NCBI GenBank assembly: GCA_023433835.1
Contig: JAEYTW010000131.1
Coordinates: 1 to 17,992 of the forward strand
Source of the DNA: Pseudomonadota bacterium
Lineage (GTDB): Bacteria > Pseudomonadota > Alphaproteobacteria > Ferrovibrionales > Ferrovibrionaceae
Direction of reading: 5' to 3'
DNA length: 17,992 bases
The position numbers and the translations under genes were made by a program. Positions 7,175 through 13,737 of the stretch are shown here, piece by piece (position 1 is the stretch's first letter; every line of letters starts with the position of its first letter). The notes under the pieces were generated by a model. That model was not told the DNA's origin. It made no database searches and worked only from the letters and a program-made list of their open reading frames with translations.

Positions 7175-8722
7175 ATGCCGCAAAGCTTCTACGTCACCAC
7201 GCCGATCTACTACGTCAACGACAAGCCGCATATCGGCCACGCCTATACGACGCTGGCCTGCGACGTGCTGGCCCGTTTCAAGCGGCTGGACGGCTTTGAC
7301 GTGATGTTCCTGACCGGCACCGACGAGCATGGCCAGAAGGTCGAGAAATCGGCCGCCGCCGCCGGCAAGGAGCCGCAGGCCTTCTGCGACGAGGTCAGCC
7401 AGTCGTTCCGCGACCTGGCCAGGCTCCTGAACATCTCCAACGACCAGTTCATCCGCACCACCGAGCCGCGCCACTATGCCGCCTGCCAGGCGCTGTGGCA
7501 GCGCCTGATCGCATCGGGCGACATCTATCTCGGCCAGTACGAAGGCTGGTACGCCGTGCGCGACGAAGCGTTCTACGGCGAGGACGAACTGGAGAAGCGC
7601 GAGGACGGCAAGTTCTACGCCCCCTCGGGCGCGCCGGTCGAATGGGTGGTCGAACCCTCCTATTTCTTCCGCCTGTCGGCCTGGGGCGACCGCCTGCTCA
7701 AGTTCTACGACGAAAATCCCGGCTTCATCCTGCCGGCCAGCCGACGCAACGAGGTGGTCTCGTTCGTCAAGGGCGGCCTGAAGGATCTCTCGGTCTCGCG
7801 CACCTCGTTCAAGTGGGGCGTGCCGGTGCCGGGCGACGAGGCGCATGTGATGTATGTCTGGCTCGACGCGCTGACCAACTACATCACCGCCGTCGGCTAT
7901 CCCGATACCGGCAACGACGCGTTCCGCCGCTATTGGCCGGCCGACCTGCACATGGTCGGCAAGGATATCGTGCGCTTCCACGCGGTCTACTGGCCGGCCT
8001 TCCTGATGGCGGCGGGCGTCGCTCCCCCCAAGCGCGTCTTCGCCCATGGCTGGTGGACCAACGAGGGGCAGAAGATTTCCAAGTCGCTCGGCAACGTGAT
8101 CGACCCGGTCGAGCTGGTTTCGACCTTCGGGTTGGACCAGACGCGCTATTTCCTGATGCGCGAAGTGCCGTTCGGCAACGACGGCGACTACAGCCGCCGC
8201 GGCATGATCAACCGCATCAACGGCGAGCTGGCCAACGGCTTCGGCAACCTGGCCCAGCGCACGCTGTCCTTCATCGGCAAGAATGCCGGCGCGCAGGTGC
8301 CGCAGCCGGCGGCGCTGTCCGAGGCCGACCAGGCCCTGCTGGCCGAGGCGCACAGCCTGGTCGAGCGGATGCGCGCCTCGCTGGCCGATCAGGCGATCCA
8401 CGTCGCGCTGCAGCAGTGGTGGGACCTCGTCGATTCCGCCAACCGCTATATCGACGTCGCGGCGCCCTGGACGCTGAAGAAGACTGATCCGGCGCGCATG
8501 CTGACCGTGCTGTGGGTGCTGGCCGAGACCATCCGCCACCTGGCGATCCTGGCCCAGCCCTTCGTGCCGGACGGCGCGGGCAAGGTGCTGGACCTGCTCG
8601 CGGCAGGCCCGGAGGCCCGCGGTTTCGCCAGTCTGGGCGAGGGTGGGGCGCTGGTGCCGGGCACCAGTCTGCCCGCGCCGCAGGGCGTGTTCCCGCGCTA
8701 TGTCGAACCGGCGGCCGGCTGA
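7175..8722 (+). CDS. metG: Methionyl-tRNA synthetase, short form without zinc knuckle
   Basis: The enzyme charges tRNA-Met with methionine for translation. The 515-residue product opens with TTPIYYVNDKPHIGHAYT, containing the HIGH motif (19-22), followed by FLTGTDEHGQKVE; KISKS is at 300-304, followed by LGNVIDP. In the connective domain the stretch FYAPSGAPVEWVVEPSYFF replaces the cysteine-rich zinc knuckle found in other MetRS types. The C-terminal anticodon-binding helical domain ends near residue 515, with no appended EMAP-like tRNA-binding domain, so this is the short MetG form. The ribosome site before 7175 is weak. Its stop overlaps the tatD start as TGATG. Confidence 0.97.
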   Translation: MPQSFYVTTPIYYVNDKPHIGHAYTTLACDVLARFKRLDGFDVMFLTGTDEHGQKVEKSAAAAGKEPQAFCDEVSQSFRDLARLLNISNDQFIRTTEPRHYAACQALWQRLIASGDIYLGQYEGWYAVRDEAFYGEDELEKREDGKFYAPSGAPVEWVVEPSYFFRLSAWGDRLLKFYDENPGFILPASRRNEVVSFVKGGLKDLSVSRTSFKWGVPVPGDEAHVMYVWLDALTNYITAVGYPDTGNDAFRRYWPADLHMVGKDIVRFHAVYWPAFLMAAGVAPPKRVFAHGWWTNEGQKISKSLGNVIDPVELVSTFGLDQTRYFLMREVPFGNDGDYSRRGMINRINGELANGFGNLAQRTLSFIGKNAGAQVPQPAALSEADQALLAEAHSLVERMRASLADQAIHVALQQWWDLVDSANRYIDVAAPWTLKKTDPARMLTVLWVLAETIRHLAILAQPFVPDGAGKVLDLLAAGPEARGFASLGEGGALVPGTSLPAPQGVFPRYVEPAAG

Positions 8723-9507
8723 TGGCGCTGATCGACAGCCATTGCCACCTCGACTATTTCGCCGAGGGGCCGGAGCGGCAGGACATCATCAACCGTGCGC
8801 GCGCCGCCGGCGTGCGCACGATGCTGACGATCGGCACCAAGCTCCATGATTTCCCGGCGGTGCGCGCCATCGCCGAAAGCGATCCCGATATCTGGTGCAC
8901 GGTCGGGCTGCACCCGCACGAGGCCGACAAGGAACCCGATATCGATGCCGCGCGGCTGGTCGCCGAAACCCGGCATCCGAAGGTGGTCGGCGTCGGCGAA
9001 ACCGGCCTCGATTATTTCTATGACCATTCCGACCGCGACCAGCAGCAGCGCTCGTTCCGCGCCCATCTGCAGGCGGCGCGCCAGACCGGCCTGCCCGTCG
9101 TCATCCACACCCGCGATGCCGACGACGATACCTGCGCCATCCTCAAGGACGAGATGGGGCAGGGGGCGTTCACCGGGCTGATCCACTGTTTCACCTCCTC
9201 GGCCGCCCTCGCCCGCACCGCGCTCGACCTCGGCCTGTCGATCTCGCTGTCCGGCATCGTGACGTTCAAGAACGCCGCCGATATCCGCGAGACCGCGAAG
9301 TTCATTCCGCGCGACCGCCTGCTGGTCGAGACCGATTCGCCCTACCTCGCGCCGATCCCGAAGCGCGGCCAGAAGAACGAGCCGGCCTTCGTCGTCCATA
9401 CCGCCGCCTTCCTGGCCAAGGAACTCGGCATGGCCAACGAGGAACTGGCCGAGGTGACGACCGAGAATTTCTTCCGCCTGTTCTCGAAGGCGAAGGCCGC
9501 GGCATGA
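8722..9507 (+). CDS. tatD: TatD-family metal-dependent hydrolase (deoxyribonuclease)
   Basis: TatD proteins are cytosolic metal-dependent nucleases of the TIM-barrel amidohydrolase type. In Escherichia coli they show 3'-5' exonuclease activity on DNA and are linked to repair. The 261-residue product has every expected metal ligand: H7 and H9 in DSHCHLD, E93 in GVGETGLDY, H129 in VVIHTRDA, H155 in LIHCFTSS and D205 in LVETDSPYLAP. Length is normal. The start overlaps the metG stop (TGATG) and the stop overlaps the next start (ATGA). The metG-tatD-MBL order is common in alphaproteobacteria. Which TatD/YcfH paralogue it equals cannot be told from sequence alone. Confidence 0.95.
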   Translation: MALIDSHCHLDYFAEGPERQDIINRARAAGVRTMLTIGTKLHDFPAVRAIAESDPDIWCTVGLHPHEADKEPDIDAARLVAETRHPKVVGVGETGLDYFYDHSDRDQQQRSFRAHLQAARQTGLPVVIHTRDADDDTCAILKDEMGQGAFTGLIHCFTSSAALARTALDLGLSISLSGIVTFKNAADIRETAKFIPRDRLLVETDSPYLAPIPKRGQKNEPAFVVHTAAFLAKELGMANEELAEVTTENFFRLFSKAKAAA

Positions 9508-10256
9508 AGGTAACCATCCTCGGCTGCGGTTCCTCGCCGGGCGTGCCGCGGATCGACGGCTCCTGGGGCGATTGCGACCCGAACGAGCCGCGCAACCGCC
9601 GCCGCCGGTCGTCGATCCTGGTGCAGACCGCGGCGACCACGGTGCTGGTCGATACCAGCCCGGACCTGCGCGAACAGTTCATCTCGGCCGGGGTCAAACA
9701 TCTCGACGGCGTGGTGTGGAGCCACGACCACGCCGACCAGACCCACGGCATCGACGACCTGCGCTATCTGACGCTGGTGATGCGCCGGCAGATCGAGGCC
9801 TGGGGCGACCAGATGACCCTCGACCGGCTGCAGGCCAAGTTCCACTACTGCTTCGAAGGCCATGCCGGCTACCCGGCCATCCTCAAGGCCCAGCTGATCC
9901 CGGGTCCGTTCTCGATCGGCGACGTTCCGATCGAACCGATCGAGCAGGACCACGGCACCATCCCGTCGCTCGGGTTCCGTTTCGGCGACATCGCCTACAA
10001 CAACGACCTGGTCCGCCTGTCCGACAGCGCCTTCGAGCAATTGGCCGGCGTCAAGGTCTGGATCGTCGATGCGCTGCGCTATCTGCCGCATCCGACCCAC
10101 AGCCACGTCGCCCAGACGCTGGAATGGATCGCCCGGGTCAAGCCGGCGCGCGCCATCCTGACCAACATGCATGTCGACCTCGATTACCGGAAACTCGCCG
10201 CCGAGCTGCCGCCCGGGGTCGAGCCGGCCTATGACGGCATGGTGATCGAGGTCTGA
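9504..10256 (+). CDS. MBL-fold metal-dependent hydrolase (PhnP-like subfamily)
   Basis: The 250-residue cytosolic protein has a metallo-beta-lactamase fold. It opens with MKVTILGCGSSPGVPRIDG, followed by WGDCDP, a stretch typical of the PhnP-like group of phosphodiesterases. The metal motif is SHDHADQTHGIDDLR: H74, H76 and D78 are present, but the final histidine of HxHxDH is Q79. Other likely ligands are the aspartate in YNNDLV, and histidines in LPHPTHSHV and NMHVD. Whether Q79 is normal for the subfamily or a lesion cannot be decided here. No phn genes are nearby, so a role in phosphonate use is not supported; the substrate is unknown. Translation is coupled on both sides: ATGA with tatD, TGATG with the ELM1 gene. 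Confidence 0.88.
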   Translation: MKVTILGCGSSPGVPRIDGSWGDCDPNEPRNRRRRSSILVQTAATTVLVDTSPDLREQFISAGVKHLDGVVWSHDHADQTHGIDDLRYLTLVMRRQIEAWGDQMTLDRLQAKFHYCFEGHAGYPAILKAQLIPGPFSIGDVPIEPIEQDHGTIPSLGFRFGDIAYNNDLVRLSDSAFEQLAGVKVWIVDALRYLPHPTHSHVAQTLEWIARVKPARAILTNMHVDLDYRKLAAELPPGVEPAYDGMVIEV

Positions 10257-11233
10257 TGGGCCTCGAACCGGGCAGGGGGCTGTGCTGGGCGCTGACCACG
10301 GGCGAGGCCGGCCACCAGTCCCAGGCCATCGGCATCGCCGAGGCGATCGGCTACAACCCGCGCAACCTGGTCGTCCGCATCGCCAAACCATGGTCCTGGG
10401 CCCCGGTCGGTCTGCTGCCGACGCCGTTGCGGGCGGTTGAAGGCGAGGGCATTGCCCCGCCCTGGCCCGAACTTATCGTTTCCTGCGGCCGCCGCGCCGC
10501 CCTCGCCGCCTTGGCCGTCAAGCGCGCGGCCGGCGGCCGGCCGAAGCTCGTCTGCATCATGGACCCGCGCGCTGGCCGCGGCCGCTTCGACCTGCTGGTG
10601 GTGCCCGAGCACGATCCGGTGCGCGGCCCGAACGTCGTGGTCACGCAAGGTGCGCCGCACCGCGTCACCCGCGCCCGGCTGGCCACCGCGGCAACCGAGT
10701 TCGCCGGGCTGGCCGACGGCTTGCCGCGGCCGCTGCTGGCCGTGCTGGTCGGCGGCCCGAACGGCGTCTATCGCCTCGACGAGGCCTGGGCGGCCGCGTT
10801 CGGCCGGCGGCTCAAGGGTCTGGGCTGCGGCCTGCTGGTCACCGCCTCGCGCCGGACCGGCGAGGGGGCGGCGGCGGCCTTGAGCGCGGCCCTGGCCGGC
10901 AGTCCGCACCGGTTCTGGTCGCCCTGGACCGAAGGGGCAGGGGCGAACCCCTACTTCGGCTACCTTGCCCTGGCCGACCAGATCCTGGTCACGTCCGATT
11001 CCGTCTCGATGATTTCGGAAGCTTGCGCCACCGGCCGACCGGTGCTGGTCGAGCGTTTGCCATCCGATGGTGATACAGCCAAGTTTGATGAATTTTATCG
11101 AATGCTTACTGATAAAAACCTGATCCATTGGTTCAATGACACGCCAGACGATTGGAACAATGGGCGGCTGGATGACATGGACGCGTTGGGCATTCTGCTG
11201 CGGCGACATCTGGGGCTGGCCGAGCCTGTCTAG
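10256..11233 (+). CDS. ELM1-family protein (DUF1022 type), function unknown in bacteria
   Basis: The 325-residue protein resembles the family named after plant ELM1, a factor in mitochondrial fission; bacterial members lack a proven function. Family features visible are the start CWALTTGEAGHQSQAIGIAE (10-29), the CIMDPR segment, PLLAVLVGGPNGVY in the middle and LVTSDSVSMISEACATGRP (244-262), a pattern reminiscent of the nucleotide-sugar side of GT-B glycosyltransferases. No signal peptide or membrane segment is evident. It ends the overlapping operon (TGATG with the MBL gene). The last quarter contains an AT-rich patch (11071-11140) with codons that neighbouring genes rarely use, yet the frame stays open. 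The stop is 21 bases from the stop of the converging GNAT gene. Confidence 0.85.
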   Translation: MGLEPGRGLCWALTTGEAGHQSQAIGIAEAIGYNPRNLVVRIAKPWSWAPVGLLPTPLRAVEGEGIAPPWPELIVSCGRRAALAALAVKRAAGGRPKLVCIMDPRAGRGRFDLLVVPEHDPVRGPNVVVTQGAPHRVTRARLATAATEFAGLADGLPRPLLAVLVGGPNGVYRLDEAWAAAFGRRLKGLGCGLLVTASRRTGEGAAAALSAALAGSPHRFWSPWTEGAGANPYFGYLALADQILVTSDSVSMISEACATGRPVLVERLPSDGDTAKFDEFYRMLTDKNLIHWFNDTPDDWNNGRLDDMDALGILLRRHLGLAEPV

Positions 11234-11254
11234 CAAAGGGAAGGACCAAACGCC

Positions 11255-11716
11255 CTACTTCAGGCGCAGGATCATGTCCCAGCGGTCCAGCCCCGGCGCA
11301 AATCCATCTGTTGTGACCGTCGCAACGGTAAAACCAAAACCCGCGTAGAATCCCTGGGTATGCTGGCTGGTGGCCAGCGTCACCTCGGTGATGCCGGGAT
11401 CGGCCTGGGCCAGTGCCAGCCTCGCTTGGGTCAGGTGGCGGCCCAATCCCCGGCCATGGCGGGTCCGCTCGACCATGCCCCAGGCCAGGCTGGCCTGGGT
11501 CTTGCCCGCCTCGATCATCAGTCCGCCGCAGGCGACGATCAGGCCATTGCGGATCAGCACCAGATACGGCTGCCGCCCGCCCGCGGCACCGGCCAGGAAG
11601 TCGACGAATTCCGCGCGTTCGGCGATGGCGAAGAAATCCGGGACGTTGCCGTCGAAGATCGCCAGACACCTGGTGAAGTCGCGGGATTCATAACGCCGGG
11701 ACAACAGATCGTTCAT
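11255..11716 (-). CDS. GNAT-family N-acetyltransferase
   Basis: The 153-residue protein would transfer an acetyl group from acetyl-CoA to an unknown amine acceptor in the cytosol. The acetyl-CoA motif A is clear at 86-92 (RHGRGLG), preceded by the beta strand ASLAWGMVE and followed by HLTQARLALAQ. The C-terminal half has the typical QHTQGFYAGFGF segment. The ATG at 11716 was chosen because the domain starts directly after it and a good promoter ends 6 bases upstream, which predicts an mRNA starting at or next to the ATG; no Shine-Dalgarno is seen. The frame is open far upstream on this strand, but that is the antisense of the cyclase gene and not coding. It converges on the ELM1 gene. Confidence 0.85.
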   Translation of the reverse strand: MNDLLSRRYESRDFTRCLAIFDGNVPDFFAIAERAEFVDFLAGAAGGRQPYLVLIRNGLIVACGGLMIEAGKTQASLAWGMVERTRHGRGLGRHLTQARLALAQADPGITEVTLATSQHTQGFYAGFGFTVATVTTDGFAPGLDRWDMILRLK

Positions 11717-11722
11717 GCCGTC

Positions 11723-11752
11723 TTTATATGCGGAGCAAGACGCCTTGCTCAA
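11723..11752 (-). promoter_or_regulatory. Promoter of the GNAT gene with inverted repeat in the spacer
   Basis: Read on the minus strand, TTGAGC (11752-11747) and TATAAA (11728-11723) are separated by 18 bases. They match the sigma-70-type consensus at 4 of 6 and 5 of 6 positions. The start codon follows the -10 box after only 6 bases. A perfect inverted repeat, GAGCAAG (11733-11739) and CTTGCTC (11744-11750) with a 4-base centre, fills most of the spacer and overlaps the -35 box, as an operator would. Assignment is by pattern only. Confidence 0.5.
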
Positions 11753-11896
11753 ACCATCCGCGATGCTCTCCGCCGCAAGCGGGCCAGCCATCGTCTGCGA
11801 TCGGCTGGACGACAGGCGCCGACGGCTGTTGCGAAACTTCTGACGCGACCGGCAACACGTTGTAAACTCGGCCAACGTGTGATTTCCGGCGGGGCT

Positions 11897-13597
11897 ATGG
11901 CTGTAGTCTGGGGGCGTCGATTTCCCTTCACCGACGTGTTGACCGCAATCGCCACGCTCGGGCTGCTGGTGGCGGGCATGCTGCTGTTGCCGACGCCGCG
12001 CGCGGTGGACTGGCCGGGGCGGATGAGCTTGGCCATCGATGGCGGCCCGCCGGAAACCATCACCCGCGGCCCGATCCGCCTGGCATCCGATAGCGCCGCG
12101 ATCCTGGCGCTGACCACGGCCGCGGACTGGCCGGCAGGCGACATCCCCGTGCTGGCCCTCCGCAATCTCAGCGGCCGAGCCGCCTCGGTCGATATCGGCG
12201 ATCGCCGGATCGGCCGGGTCGGCCCGCAGGTCGGGCAGGGCACGGCGCGGTTTCTGTCGCGCACCGGCTATTTCCGCTTCGATCCCGGCCTGCCCGGCGG
12301 CACCGTGATCGAGGTTCGCATCGATCCCGGGCCGCAAGCCGAGATATACCCCGAATTGCTTAACATGACCGGCGCGTTGACCGAGGCTTTCGGCCGGGCG
12401 CGGTTCGTCACCGGCATCATCGCCATCCTGCTGACGATGTCGGCGGCAAGCCTGCTGCTCCATGTCGCGACCCGGTATCGCGCCGCCGCGATCTTTACCG
12501 TCTACACCTTTGCCCAGGCCGGCTACATCGCCGTCTCGACCAGCGAATTCTTCGAATGGCCGGGCTTGGCCGGTTTGCGTCTTTACGCCAATGCCGGCGC
12601 CATGCTGTCGATGGCCGTGGCGGCTGGCGGCGTGGCCTTGTTCGTGCGCGAGATGATGCGCGACCAGCCGCAGATCGGCCGGGCGCTGACACCGATGGCC
12701 TGGTTCCTCTGGGGCTTCGCGCTGGTCGCGTTGGGCGGTCTGGCCGGGCTCGTGGTCCCGGCCTTGCAGCCACTGACGGCCGTGGCCGCCAATGTCGTCG
12801 TCCTGGTCTGGTCGGTCTACTTCATGTTGATGATGGTGATCGCGGCCCGCCGCGGTTCGCGGCCGGCGATGCTGATGGCGCTGGGCTGGGGCCTGATGTG
12901 GTTTGCGACGATGGCTCGGGCATGGAGCTTCCTGACGGGGAGCTATTCGCCGATCCTCGACAATCTGTTTCCGGCCGGCGTGGCCCTGGCCTCGGTATCG
13001 ATGGCCTTGTCGATCGCCGAGCAATGGCGGCGCCAGCATCTCGAACTGCAGGCCGCTCGCCATGCCGCGGAAACGGACGGGCTGACCGGCGTGCTCAATC
13101 GCCGCGCGATCGAGGCGCGCTTGCGGGCGGCCTGCAGCGATGCGGCGCGCCTGCACCAGGACCTGGCGATCCTGTTCATCGACCTCGACCATTTCAAGGC
13201 GATCAACGACCAGCACGGCCATGCCGCCGGCGATGTCTGCCTGCAGCGGGCGGTACTGCCGATCCGCGCCGAATTGCGGGCGGGCGACGGTCTGGGGCGC
13301 TGGGGCGGCGAGGAATTCGTCGTGCTGCTGCCCGGTGCCGACGTCGTTTCCGCCCGCGCCGTGGCCGAGCGCATCCGGCAGCGCCTGGCCGATCTGATCA
13401 TACCCGTTGCCGGCCGCGACCTGCACCTGACCGCCAGCATCGGCATCGCGACGCCGGGGCAGGGCGGTAGCGATGCCGACACCCTGCTCCGGGCCGCCGA
13501 TGCCGCGGTCTATCGCGCCAAGGCGAACGGCCGGAACCGGGTGGAATCGGCGCTGCTCCATGGCAAGCCCGACACGTTGCTCGACCAGGTCAGGTGA
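11897..13597 (+). CDS. Membrane diguanylate cyclase, 7TM-type sensor plus GGDEF domain
   Basis: The enzyme should make c-di-GMP from two GTP at the cytosolic face. The 566-residue product has a first membrane segment (about 14-31), a periplasmic region of roughly 130 residues, then seven hydrophobic segments (near 168-190, 197-213, 229-250, 265-290, 297-317, 323-345, 353-373). This order resembles 7TMR-DISM receptors. A short linker (about 375-392) leads to the GGDEF domain: DGLTGVLNRR (394-403), FIDLDHFKAINDQHGHAAGD (427-446) and the active site GGEEF (470-474). The inhibitory I-site RAGD (461-464) sits exactly five residues before it, so feedback inhibition is expected. The ATG at 11897 was chosen by where the membrane segment begins; GGCGGGG lies just upstream. 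A GTG at 11879 is an alternative. The signal sensed is unknown. Confidence 0.9.
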   Translation: MAVVWGRRFPFTDVLTAIATLGLLVAGMLLLPTPRAVDWPGRMSLAIDGGPPETITRGPIRLASDSAAILALTTAADWPAGDIPVLALRNLSGRAASVDIGDRRIGRVGPQVGQGTARFLSRTGYFRFDPGLPGGTVIEVRIDPGPQAEIYPELLNMTGALTEAFGRARFVTGIIAILLTMSAASLLLHVATRYRAAAIFTVYTFAQAGYIAVSTSEFFEWPGLAGLRLYANAGAMLSMAVAAGGVALFVREMMRDQPQIGRALTPMAWFLWGFALVALGGLAGLVVPALQPLTAVAANVVVLVWSVYFMLMMVIAARRGSRPAMLMALGWGLMWFATMARAWSFLTGSYSPILDNLFPAGVALASVSMALSIAEQWRRQHLELQAARHAAETDGLTGVLNRRAIEARLRAACSDAARLHQDLAILFIDLDHFKAINDQHGHAAGDVCLQRAVLPIRAELRAGDGLGRWGGEEFVVLLPGADVVSARAVAERIRQRLADLIIPVAGRDLHLTASIGIATPGQGGSDADTLLRAADAAVYRAKANGRNRVESALLHGKPDTLLDQVR

Positions 13598-13600
13598 CTT

Positions 13601-13621
13601 CCGCCGCGTCTCGGCCGGCGG
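13601..13621. terminator. Stem-loop 1 after the first cyclase gene
   Basis: CCGCCG (13601-13606) pairs with CGGCGG (13616-13621), leaving a 9-base loop, just after the cyclase stop at 13597. No T-tract follows, so factor-independent termination is not assured. It is the first of three adjacent hairpins between the convergent cyclase genes. Confidence 0.4.
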
Positions 13622-13622
13622 A

Positions 13623-13639
13623 GGCGCAGGTTGTGCGCC
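13623..13639. terminator. Stem-loop 2 between the cyclase genes
   Basis: GGCGCA (13623-13628) and TGCGCC (13634-13639) form a perfect 6-bp stem with the 5-base loop GGTTG. It begins one base after stem-loop 1 ends and abuts stem-loop 3. No T-tract. Confidence 0.4.
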
Positions 13640-13660
13640 CCGGTCGGGCAGACCGACCGG
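13640..13660. terminator. Stem-loop 3 between the cyclase genes
   Basis: CCGGTCGG (13640-13647) and CCGACCGG (13653-13660) form a perfect 8-bp stem with the 5-base loop GCAGA. It directly abuts stem-loop 2. It is the strongest of the three and could stop or stabilise transcripts from either side, but neither strand shows a U-run right after it. Confidence 0.5.
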
Positions 13661-13693
13661 AACGCCCTATTCCCGATCCCGGCATTATTTTCC

Positions 13694-13707
13694 ATAATAT
13701 ATATTAT
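13694..13707. repeat. AT-only 14-bp palindrome between the cyclase genes
   Basis: ATAATATATATTAT is a perfect palindrome in an otherwise GC-rich region, 30 bases beyond the stop of the minus-strand cyclase. It may assist termination of that transcript or act as a protein site. A weaker 7-bp stem (13711-13717 with 13724-13730, one G-T pair) lies between it and the stop. Confidence 0.4.
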
Positions 13708-13737
13708 CCGATCTTCGGGTGTTCGGAGATGCCTGCC

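Noticed and set aside
11255..13561. Very long minus-strand open frame covering the first cyclase gene
   Set aside because: Only its last 153 residues (the GNAT domain) look like a protein family; the rest is low-complexity Arg/Gln/Gly sequence antisense to a clear GGDEF gene.
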